A stretch of DNA of 64,000 bases from Desulfomicrobium sp. ZS1 (GTDB lineage Bacteria > Desulfobacterota > Desulfovibrionia > Desulfovibrionales > Desulfomicrobiaceae). This document shows positions 51,465 through 58,809 of this stretch, piece by piece. The notes under the pieces were generated by a model. The model made no database searches and had not been told where the DNA came from. It saw only the letters and a program-made list of their open reading frames with translations. The position numbers and the translations under genes are program-made. Every line of letters starts with the position of its first letter. Within the stretch, counting starts at the first letter, position 1. The stretch is taken from contig NZ_CP100351.1 in the NCBI RefSeq assembly GCF_024204645.1, forward strand, positions 186,001 to 250,000. The letters are read 5' to 3'.

Positions 51465-52313
51465 ATGGGAAAAATCATCAGCAACATAGTCATCGTCCAT
51501 AACGTCGAAAATGAACTGGCGGCCAATATGGCCCAGCAAATCCGGCGCTGGCTCGTGGGCGAGGGCCGCTCGGCACGGATTGTCGTGTCCTCCAAGGAGA
51601 AGGTGCACTGCGTCTCGACCTGGGGGGATGCGGACATGATCCTGACTCTGGGAGGGGACGGGACCCTGCTCGCCGTGGCCAGGGCCGTGCAGGATCTGGG
51701 TATTCCCATTCTGGGGCTCAACCTCGGCAAGGTGGGATTTCTGACGGAACTCTCTCCCACGGACTGGCGGGAAACCCTGACGCTCATTCTGCGCGGGGAG
51801 TACGACATGTCCCGGCGGCTGGTCATCAGTTTTCACGTACTTCGGCGCGGTCAGGAGTATTACCGGGGCTATGCCATAAACGATCTGGTCATCAGTTGCG
51901 GGAGCTTGGCGCGCATGATCCGGCTCGACATGTGGTACGGGACCGACCACCTGGGCACGGTGCGGGCCGACGGCATGATCGTGGCTACGCCGACCGGCTC
52001 CTCGGGCTATTCCATTTCCGCCGGTGGCCCGCTCATCTACCCGGAGCTCAACGTCTTCGCCCTGACCCCTATCTGTCCTTTCCTGCACGCTTTCAGGCCT
52101 ATGGTCCTGCCTTTCGAGAACGCCCTGCGCGTCCTGGTCCTCGACGCTGACCCGGATGTCTACCTGACCCAGGACGGCCAGACCGGAGTGGTCCTGGCCG
52201 CCGGAGACAATATTTTCGCCTCCAGAGCCGAAAAAAGACTCAACCTGATCCGCCCCCTGCACTCCCAGTACGCAGACAAGCTCAAGTCCAAGGGGTTTGT
52301 GCGGGAGAGTTGA
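51465..52313 (+). CDS. nadK: NAD kinase
   Basis: NadK phosphorylates NAD to NADP. The 282-residue product has the ATP motif LTLGGDGTLLAVARA, LGLNLGKVGFLTEL and the NAD-site TPTGSSGYSISAGGP. I placed the start at ATG 51465, which gives the family-like N-terminus MGKIISNIVIVHNVEN. No Shine-Dalgarno sequence is visible there, so translation may start at another codon. It is divergent from the flgM pair and convergent with the molybdopterin-domain gene, 15 bases away, with no terminator between. Confidence 0.93.
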   Translation: MGKIISNIVIVHNVENELAANMAQQIRRWLVGEGRSARIVVSSKEKVHCVSTWGDADMILTLGGDGTLLAVARAVQDLGIPILGLNLGKVGFLTELSPTDWRETLTLILRGEYDMSRRLVISFHVLRRGQEYYRGYAINDLVISCGSLARMIRLDMWYGTDHLGTVRADGMIVATPTGSSGYSISAGGPLIYPELNVFALTPICPFLHAFRPMVLPFENALRVLVLDADPDVYLTQDGQTGVVLAAGDNIFASRAEKRLNLIRPLHSQYADKLKSKGFVRES

Positions 52314-52328
52314 AAAACGACCGCGCTC

Positions 52329-53348
52329 TTATTTGCCGAAGCCGCACGCGGGATAGCGGCACGTGACGCAGTTCTCGCAGAATCCGCCATGACCGAGGGC
52401 GATGATGTCGCGGCGCTCGATTTTCTCCCCGGCCAGAATGCGGGGCACGATCAAATCGAAAATGCTGGCCTTGTAGTACATGACGCAGCCGGGCAGGCCG
52501 AGCACGGGGATACCTTCCAGGTAGGCCAGCATGAACATGGCTCCGGGATATGTCGGCGCGCCGTAGGAGACGACCGAAGCCCCGGTTTTGCGGATCGCGG
52601 CGGGGGTCTGGTCGTCCGGGTCCACGGACATGCCGCCGGTGACCGCGATGAAGTCCGCGCCCTGCCGCACGAGCGAGAAGATGGCGTCCACCGTCATGTC
52701 CACCTGATCCGAAACAAAGACCTGATCGATCACGGAGCTGCCGAGGTCCTCGAACTTGGCCCGGAGCAGGGGGCCGAAGCCGTCCTTGATCCGGCCATGA
52801 TAGACCTCGCTGCCCGTGGTCACCACTCCCACCTGTGCGGATTTGAGCGGCTTTACTTCAATGAGGGGGCGATGCTGCCTGCAGACGTCTTCCGCTTCGA
52901 GCAAAAGCTCTTCCGGAACAACGAGCGGGATGACCCGCGTCCCGCCCAAGACCCTGCCCGCCTTGACGCGTTGATTGCGGTGGATGGTCCCGAAGCTCAC
53001 GTCCTCGATGCCGTTCAGACGGTCAAGGCCGTCCACGTCAATGGACAGCAGGCCGTCGTAGGCCGCGGACAGGGTCACCTTTCCCTCTTTTGGTTCGCTG
53101 AAAACAATCCCCCGGCCCGCCGCCCCTCGCGCCAGACGGATGGCGGCTGTGTCCTCGTGCACAAAGCCATCGGCAGGATCAAACACATACAGGTTGGCCT
53201 TGCCGATATCGAGCAGCGCCGGAATATCCTCCTCCCGAACGACATGCCCTCGCCGGAACGCCGGTCCTTTCTCGCCGCCAGGCACAATTCGGGTGACATC
53301 ATGGCAAAGCACTGTTCCTACCGCATGTTCAACCGCGATCGTTTTCAT
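52329..53348 (-). CDS. Molybdopterin-binding domain protein with C-terminal Cys cluster
   Basis: The 339-residue product has a MoaB/Mog-type domain (about 165-310) with VGVVTTGSEVYHGRIKDGFG, a TGGMSVDPDDQTP motif and a GLPGCVMYYK segment. The N-terminal part (about 1-160) is a linked SAF-like or novel domain. The C-terminus holds four Cys (324, 327, 330, 335) in CENCVTCRYPACGFGK, a likely metal or iron-sulfur site. Such proteins accompany selenium-type molybdenum hydroxylases. It probably acts in cofactor insertion or sensing; the exact role is not known. Confidence 0.8.
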   Translation of the reverse strand: MKTIAVEHAVGTVLCHDVTRIVPGGEKGPAFRRGHVVREEDIPALLDIGKANLYVFDPADGFVHEDTAAIRLARGAAGRGIVFSEPKEGKVTLSAAYDGLLSIDVDGLDRLNGIEDVSFGTIHRNQRVKAGRVLGGTRVIPLVVPEELLLEAEDVCRQHRPLIEVKPLKSAQVGVVTTGSEVYHGRIKDGFGPLLRAKFEDLGSSVIDQVFVSDQVDMTVDAIFSLVRQGADFIAVTGGMSVDPDDQTPAAIRKTGASVVSYGAPTYPGAMFMLAYLEGIPVLGLPGCVMYYKASIFDLIVPRILAGEKIERRDIIALGHGGFCENCVTCRYPACGFGK

Positions 53349-53364
53349 CGACAACTCCTTGGTT

Positions 53365-53976
53365 TCAAGGTCTGAAAATTTCGTCCCGGCATGATTCCCC
53401 CGTCGCAAGCAGCGCCAGGTAATCCTCCATGGTGTCCACGTCCCGCAGGATCGCGGAGTCGTCGACCTCGACCCTCCGTACGAACTGGCTCTGCCGCAGC
53501 AGGCGGCGCGCACCGATGTCGCCGCAGAGGGCGGCCAAATCCGCCATCAGCGGACGCCCGATGATGACCGGATTGCCGGGCTGACCATGGTGGACCGGCA
53601 CGGCGGCCCAGGGTCGCTCGCGCAGGAAACAGTCGATGAGCGTGTTGATGGTGTCCGCGTTCAGCAGGGGCTGGTCCCCAAGCAGATACATGATGCCGTC
53701 GGCATCGGCGCGATGTTCCAGTCCGGCCCGCACCGAGGTGCTCTGCCCTGCGGCGAAGTCCCGGTTCACGATCACCTCAAGGCCGTGCGTGTCGAGCTGC
53801 GGCAGCACCTGGTCATGGGCATGACCGAGGATCAGCAGCAGGTTTTCGAGGCGGGAAGCCCGTGCGGCGTCGATGACGTGCTGCAGCAGCGGCCTGCCGC
53901 GAAAGGGCAGGAGCTGCTTGACGGTGCCCATGCGCCGTCCAAGCCCGGCCGCGAGGATGACGCCGCGTACGGTCAT
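53365..53976 (-). CDS. mocA: Molybdenum cofactor cytidylyltransferase (MocA type)
   Basis: MocA attaches CMP to molybdopterin, the cofactor form used by xanthine-dehydrogenase-family hydroxylases. The 203-residue product has the nucleotidyltransferase motif ILAAGLGRRMGTVKQLLPF (residues 6-24), then LLGDQPLLNADTI and GQPGNPVIIGRPLM. ATG 53976 overlaps the yqeC stop by four bases (ATGA). The specificity (CTP rather than GTP) is inferred from the neighbours. Confidence 0.87.
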   Translation of the reverse strand: MTVRGVILAAGLGRRMGTVKQLLPFRGRPLLQHVIDAARASRLENLLLILGHAHDQVLPQLDTHGLEVIVNRDFAAGQSTSVRAGLEHRADADGIMYLLGDQPLLNADTINTLIDCFLRERPWAAVPVHHGQPGNPVIIGRPLMADLAALCGDIGARRLLRQSQFVRRVEVDDSAILRDVDTMEDYLALLATGESCRDEIFRP

Positions 53977-54746
53977 GGCTCCCAGACCTCCATCACGCAG
54001 GGGGCGCACATGGCCACGCCCACAACCACGCGTCGTGGCAGGCAATCGCCCGCGCGCAACCGGCCCAGGATTTCAAGGCCGTGCGCCAGCGCGTCCGGAG
54101 TGTCGGCCTGGTTCAGCCAGAGCAGACACCGCGCTTTCGCGGGCGCGCCCTTGAACATGCCGTCCGGATGGTTGCAGACCCTGGCGACGGAGTCCGGGGT
54201 GACCGGGGCGCTCGGGAGCAGGCCGCTTAGCTCCGCATAGCGTCCGCTTCTACAGATGTGGTCTTCGTCCAGAGCTGTCCCGATGGCCGTCAGGCCGGCC
54301 AGGGCCAGCACATGCGTGCTGCGTTCGGGAATGACCGGTTCGTGCTTGGCCGGAGCCTTGAGGGGCAGCCCGCGCGCGCCGTCGGCCTCCACCAGGATCC
54401 AGTCGCAGATTCCGGAATCGAGCAGCCTGTGGATGAACTCCGGCGGCAGCCCCAGAAGCTTGCAGTTCTCCATCCGCCAGGCAACGCAGACCGGCCTCCT
54501 CTGAGCCATGGACTCGCGGCATGCGTCAAGGAAATGCTCGTTGTTCTCCGCCAGGACAAGGCGAGCCTGGTCCGGTGTCGGCGGAAAGATCTTCGTCGTC
54601 GTGGCGCAAGCGACACGCAGGCCCCGCGCGGTCAACTCCGCGGCCAGCCGGAACATGACCGTGGTCTTGCCGCCCGCCCCGACGAGGCTGAGGAGCCCGC
54701 GCTCGGGCAGGCCCAGGGCCTCGGCGATGGTCTCCGGCATGGTCAA
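53973..54746 (-). CDS. yqeC: YqeC, selenium-dependent hydroxylase accessory protein
   Basis: The 257-residue product has the YqeC-family P-loop-like motif LVGAGGKTTVMFRLA (residues 21-35), ATTTKIFPP, and DWILVEADGARGLPLKAP. YqeC is a genomic marker of selenium-dependent molybdenum hydroxylases; its reaction is not proven. The start is TTG 54746 (GAGGG seven bases upstream, overlapping the yqeB stop). ATG 54740, two codons on, is possible. Confidence 0.87.
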   Translation of the reverse strand: MTMPETIAEALGLPERGLLSLVGAGGKTTVMFRLAAELTARGLRVACATTTKIFPPTPDQARLVLAENNEHFLDACRESMAQRRPVCVAWRMENCKLLGLPPEFIHRLLDSGICDWILVEADGARGLPLKAPAKHEPVIPERSTHVLALAGLTAIGTALDEDHICRSGRYAELSGLLPSAPVTPDSVARVCNHPDGMFKGAPAKARCLLWLNQADTPDALAHGLEILGRLRAGDCLPRRVVVGVAMCAPCVMEVWEP

Positions 54747-55546
54747 TTGTAGGCCCTCATGATGGATTCCAGCACGGCCCCGCCAATGGCGCGGCCCTTG
54801 TCCGAGATGGTGTGCAGAAAGGCGGCGTCCCCACGCGGGTCGATGTCGCCGAGCTTGAGGCCCTGCGGCACATGACCGTTGGGCCTGATCTGACCCCGCA
54901 GGAGCCCGGCGATTTCGGCCACCACAGGCTTCCCCGAGACCTGGCCCAGGATCTGCCCCGCCTGCACCAGATCCCCGAGCAAGCAGTCCCAGGTCAATTT
55001 TCCGGCCACCGGAGCCCGCAGCACACGTTCCCGTGCGTAGCCGCCGATGGCGCCGGGGATGCCCGTGTTGGGGGCTGCCGCGCCCTGGGTGATGATGCGT
55101 CCCAGATCATGGCCCCGGTTTGTTTCGATGACGGTGTGCACGTCCGTGCCGGCGTCAAAACCGGGGCCGAGGCCGATGACCAGGTGTGAATCGGTCATGC
55201 GGGTGCCCAGGTTCCGTTTGGCGATGATGGCATCGACAAGCACGTCCGGCTTGATGAAGGGGATGCTGTCCCACTTTGGGTCGATCAGGACGGGCAGGGC
55301 GCCTTGGGCCCAAACCTCCCCGACTTGATCGGGGCGCTGGGTCCGCACCGCCCGCACTCCTTCGACTCGGCATTCTCCGTCGAGCACCGCCTCGCAGAAG
55401 CTGACCGTCCTCCGCACCGCCAAAGGATGCGCCGTCTCCAGGATTACGATGCGGCGCAGCCTGGCCTGGTACAATCGCCAGGCCACGGCCGTGCCCATCT
55501 CTCCGCCGCTCTTGATCACGATGACCCGCTCGCTCAAACTTTGCAT
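54743..55546 (-). CDS. yqeB: YqeB, selenium-dependent molybdenum hydroxylase maturation protein
   Basis: The 267-residue product has a Rossmann-like N-terminus (VIKSGGEMGTAVAWRLYQAR) and a C-terminal half with GRIITQGAAAPNTGIPGAIG and APVAGKLTWDCLLGD, the latter resembling a lipoyl or biotinyl hammerhead. YqeB-family proteins occur almost only with selenium-containing molybdenum hydroxylases and are thought to help insert labile selenium. AAGGAGG precedes ATG 55546. It lies 53 bases past the NfnB-like gene. Confidence 0.87.
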   Translation of the reverse strand: MQSLSERVIVIKSGGEMGTAVAWRLYQARLRRIVILETAHPLAVRRTVSFCEAVLDGECRVEGVRAVRTQRPDQVGEVWAQGALPVLIDPKWDSIPFIKPDVLVDAIIAKRNLGTRMTDSHLVIGLGPGFDAGTDVHTVIETNRGHDLGRIITQGAAAPNTGIPGAIGGYARERVLRAPVAGKLTWDCLLGDLVQAGQILGQVSGKPVVAEIAGLLRGQIRPNGHVPQGLKLGDIDPRGDAAFLHTISDKGRAIGGAVLESIMRAYN

Positions 55547-55599
55547 GAATCCTCCTTGCACCACGTCGTCAATGTGAAGGGGGCACGGGCCCCCTCGTG

Positions 55600-57000
55600 T
55601 CACCATCCCCAGGTCAGGTATTCATGGATCGAATCCGCCGCCTTGCGTCCCGCGCCCATGGCCAGAATGACCGTGGCCGCCCCGGTGACGATGTCGCCTC
55701 CGGCCCAGACGGCTTTCTTGCCGGTCTTGCCGGTCTCGGCGTTGGCCGTGATGTAGCCCCACTTGTTCAGCGGCAAATCCGGGGTGGAGCGGGTCAGGAG
55801 CGGGTTGGCCCCGGAGCCGATGGCCACGATGGCCAGGTCGCACTCCAAGATGAACTCCGAGCCGGGCACGGTGACCGGACGCCTGCGCCCCGAGGCATCG
55901 GGTTCGCCGAGCTCCATGCGCACGCATTCCATGCCGGTCAGGCGGCCCTTTTCATTGCCCAGGTAGCGTACCGGGTTGACCAGCAGTTCGAAGTTCAATC
56001 CTTCCTCTTCGGCGTGATGGATTTCCGCTCCACGGGCCGGCATCTCCGCCCGCGAGCGGCGATAGACGATGCTGACCTTTTCCGCGCCCAGGCGCATGGC
56101 CGTGCGGGCGCTGTCCATGGCCACGTTTCCGCCTCCCAGCACGACCACATGGCGGCCCTGGGGGATGGGCGTGTCCACTTCCGGGAAGAGGTAGGCCTTC
56201 ATCAGGTTAGCGCGGGTCAGGTATTCGTTGGCCGAGAGCACGCTGACCAGGTTTTCGCCGGGGATGTTCATGAACTTGGGCAGACCCGCGCCGACACCCA
56301 GGTAGACGGCGTCGAACCCTTGCTCGAACAGTTCCTCCACGGTCACGGTGCGGCCCACGACCACGTCGCATTCGATGCTTACCCCTTGCGCTCCGAGGCA
56401 GGACACTTCCGAGGCGACAATGTCCTTGGGCAGGCGGAATTCCGGGATACCGTAAACCAGCACGCCGCCCGGCTTGTGAAAGGCTTCAAGCAGGCTGACC
56501 TCATGGCCCTTGAGCACCAGATCGCCTGCCACGGTCAGGCTGGACGGCCCGGAGCCGACCACGGCCACCTTCTTGCCCGTGGCTTTTTCCCTGGAGGGCA
56601 GCTCGCAGACGTGGTGCGCCCGCTCCCAATCGGCGGCAAAGCGTTCCAGGTTGCCGATGGCCACCGGCTCGCCTTTGCGGCCCAGCAGGCAGTTGCCTTC
56701 GCACTGGATTTCCTGGGGGCAGACCCGCCCGCACACGGCGGGCAGGCTGTTGCGTTCCCAGATTTTGCCGATGGCCTGGTCGAAACGGCCTGCGGCGATA
56801 TGTTTGATGAAGCCCGGAATATCGACATTGACCGGGCAGCCCTGCACGCATGTCGGGTTCTTGCACTGCAGGCAGCGACCCGCTTCGGCAACGGCCATCT
56901 CCGGGGTGTAGCCGAGCGGCACCTCCTCGAAGTTCCTGGCCCGCACCTGCGGATTCTGTTCAGGCATGGACTGGCGCGGAGTCTTGTTCGTGCCGGTCAT
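55600..57000 (-). CDS. nfnB: NfnB / glutamate synthase small-chain type flavoprotein
   Basis: The 466-residue product has two N-terminal iron-sulfur motifs (CLQCKNPTCVQGCPVNVDIP, then CGRVCPQEIQCEGNC). It has an FAD fold (VVGSGPSSLTVAGDL, Ser-Ser in place of the usual Ala-Gly) and an NAD(P) fold (VVLGGGNVAMDSARTAM). With the next gene upstream it matches NfnAB, the bifurcating NADH-dependent ferredoxin:NADP oxidoreductase, and also sulfide dehydrogenase SudAB. The pair sits inside the hydroxylase cluster, so it may pass hydroxylase electrons to ferredoxin or NADP. The start overlaps nfnA by four bases. Confidence 0.85.
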   Translation of the reverse strand: MTGTNKTPRQSMPEQNPQVRARNFEEVPLGYTPEMAVAEAGRCLQCKNPTCVQGCPVNVDIPGFIKHIAAGRFDQAIGKIWERNSLPAVCGRVCPQEIQCEGNCLLGRKGEPVAIGNLERFAADWERAHHVCELPSREKATGKKVAVVGSGPSSLTVAGDLVLKGHEVSLLEAFHKPGGVLVYGIPEFRLPKDIVASEVSCLGAQGVSIECDVVVGRTVTVEELFEQGFDAVYLGVGAGLPKFMNIPGENLVSVLSANEYLTRANLMKAYLFPEVDTPIPQGRHVVVLGGGNVAMDSARTAMRLGAEKVSIVYRRSRAEMPARGAEIHHAEEEGLNFELLVNPVRYLGNEKGRLTGMECVRMELGEPDASGRRRPVTVPGSEFILECDLAIVAIGSGANPLLTRSTPDLPLNKWGYITANAETGKTGKKAVWAGGDIVTGAATVILAMGAGRKAADSIHEYLTWGW

Positions 57001-57833
57001 GAGTGCACCCCCTCGCATTTGCAGCGGCCGTGGCTCAGCCGCTCCTGCTCCGTGTAGGCCTGCAGGCGCAGGATCAGTTCGTCGAAATCCACTTTGTGTC
57101 CGTCGAATTCCGGCCCGTCCACGCAGCCGAACTTCGTTTCGCCCCCGACCGTGACCCGGCATCCGCCGCACATGCCCGTGCCGTCGATCATGATCGGGTT
57201 GAGGCTGACCATTGTCGGCACGCCGAAGTCCTTGGTCAGCAGCGACACGAACTTCATCATCGGCACCGGGCCGATGGCCACGACCTGATCGACGCCGCCA
57301 CGGGTGAGCTGTTCTTTGAGCACTTCGGTCACAAACCCCTTGCGCCCGTAGCTTCCGTCGTCGGTGCAGATGTGCAGGTCAGTGGAGGCCAGGCGCATCT
57401 TGTCTTCCAGGATGAGCAGGTCCCTGTTTCTGGCCCCGATGATGGACGTCACCCGGCAGTCCGCGTTCTTCATGCCGCGGGCGATGGGATGCAGCACCGC
57501 CACGCCCGTGCCCCCGCCCACGCAGACCACGTTCTTGCCGGGCTCGATGTGTGTAGGCTGGCCCAGCGGGCCGATGACGTCCTGGTAGGCGTCGCCGACC
57601 TGCAGCCGCCGGAACAGCTCCGTGCTCTTGCCGACGACCATGTAGATGACCGTGACCGTCCTTTTTTCCGGATCGGTTTCGGCCATGGTCAGCGGTATCC
57701 GCTCGCCATTTTCGTTGGCCTTCAAAATCAGGAACTGTCCCGGACGAGCCTTGGCGGCAATGCGCGGGGCTTCGATCTCGTTCAGGACGACCGTTCCGGA
57801 GGCCATCTCTTCGCGTTTGACTATTTTGAACAT
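56997..57833 (-). CDS. nfnA: NfnA / ferredoxin-NADP reductase-type subunit
   Basis: The 278-residue product has the ferredoxin-reductase layout: a FAD-binding barrel (RPGQFLILKANENGERIPLT) and an NAD-binding half (VCVGGGTGVAVLHPIARGM). A C-terminal [2Fe-2S] cysteine cluster follows (GMCGGCRVTVGGETKFGC and DGPEFDGHKVDF). These are the features of NfnA and SudB. AGGAAAGGG precedes ATG 57833. It is coupled to nfnB by an ATGA overlap. Confidence 0.87.
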   Translation of the reverse strand: MFKIVKREEMASGTVVLNEIEAPRIAAKARPGQFLILKANENGERIPLTMAETDPEKRTVTVIYMVVGKSTELFRRLQVGDAYQDVIGPLGQPTHIEPGKNVVCVGGGTGVAVLHPIARGMKNADCRVTSIIGARNRDLLILEDKMRLASTDLHICTDDGSYGRKGFVTEVLKEQLTRGGVDQVVAIGPVPMMKFVSLLTKDFGVPTMVSLNPIMIDGTGMCGGCRVTVGGETKFGCVDGPEFDGHKVDFDELILRLQAYTEQERLSHGRCKCEGVHS

Positions 57834-57848
57834 GCTGTCCCTTTCCTG

Positions 57849-58745
57849 CTAGAATGCTTTCATGATCATGAGCGTGGTCACGTTGCCCTGGGAACCCAGC
57901 TTGTTTTCAAACTCCCACAGCGAGCGCAGTGACACGCCCAGCCCATAATTCGGCATGAAGACGCTCACTTCCGGTCCGATGGCGTAGGCTTCCTCGCGGT
58001 CATCGACGGAGCCGGAACCGCTGTCGTCGGTGACCTGCCAGCGGCAGTACCCGGCCAGACCCACATCCCAGATTTTGTCCAGCGTCTTGCCCAGGCCCCA
58101 TTCAAAGTGAAAGTCGTTGCCGGGGGTCCAGTCCGTGTCTTCCTGCTCAGAGTGGATCTCGTAGCGGGAGAGAATGGACGCCGACCAGGTCCTCTGTTCG
58201 TCGAAATAGAACGTTGCGCCCGCCGTGAACATGCCGGTCCAGAATCCCTTGCCGGGGCTCGCCGGTTCGTCGGCGTCGAAGTCGCCCGTGGGCATGTACG
58301 CGCCCACGCCGACCGCGGCGTCGTATCTGGGGCCGTGCCAGGCCAGGAGCAGCGGTTCTATGAGGATGTCGCCCAGTCCGAATTCGTTGTCGCTGAAGGA
58401 GTACGGGCCTGCGCCCTGCAGGGATATGTCGGTGTATACCAAGGGGACGCAGATATCCGCGACGATATTTCCGCCGAGGAATTGGATGCCGGATGAATAC
58501 ACAAGGCGGTTGACAAGCGCGTACACGTTGACGTCGAAGTCGAGGTCGACATCTTTTCCGTTCTTGTCTTTAAGTTCATCCGCTGTGTAAAAAAGATTAT
58601 AGACCCGCCAGTAGACACCTTCCGGAGGGAGCGTTGCGGCCTTGATTCCTTCGGCGCCATTCACATAATGCCCTGATCCTGCATAAGCGCTCGCACTTGC
58701 CATCAAAAATACCGCGACCATCACGACATGGATCAACTTTTTCAT
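57849..58745 (-). CDS. Outer-membrane channel, phenol-degradation MetA type
   Basis: The 298-residue product has a signal peptide (residues 1-22, ending SAYA) and the beta-strand pattern of the Phenol_MetA_deg family, with alternating aromatic and polar strands and a C-terminal Phe. Members form outer-membrane channels for aromatic or other hydrophobic substrates. AAAGGGG precedes ATG 58745. It lies between the hydroxylase large subunit and NfnA, 64 bases past the former, so it probably admits the hydroxylase substrate. Confidence 0.72.
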   Translation of the reverse strand: MKKLIHVVMVAVFLMASASAYAGSGHYVNGAEGIKAATLPPEGVYWRVYNLFYTADELKDKNGKDVDLDFDVNVYALVNRLVYSSGIQFLGGNIVADICVPLVYTDISLQGAGPYSFSDNEFGLGDILIEPLLLAWHGPRYDAAVGVGAYMPTGDFDADEPASPGKGFWTGMFTAGATFYFDEQRTWSASILSRYEIHSEQEDTDWTPGNDFHFEWGLGKTLDKIWDVGLAGYCRWQVTDDSGSGSVDDREEAYAIGPEVSVFMPNYGLGVSLRSLWEFENKLGSQGNVTTLMIMKAF

Positions 58746-58767
58746 TCTATGCCCCTTTGGATGAGAA

Positions 58768-58804
58768 CCGGCGCAGGTACTCCTTGCGAGTGGCCCTGCG
58801 CCGG
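58768..58804. other. Intercistronic hairpin between hydroxylase and channel genes
   Basis: CCGGCGCAGG (58768-58777) and CCTGCGCCGG (58795-58804) form a perfect 10-bp stem with a 17-base loop. There is no T run. It may stabilise the upstream hydroxylase mRNA. Confidence 0.65.
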
Positions 58805-58809
58805 CGTGG

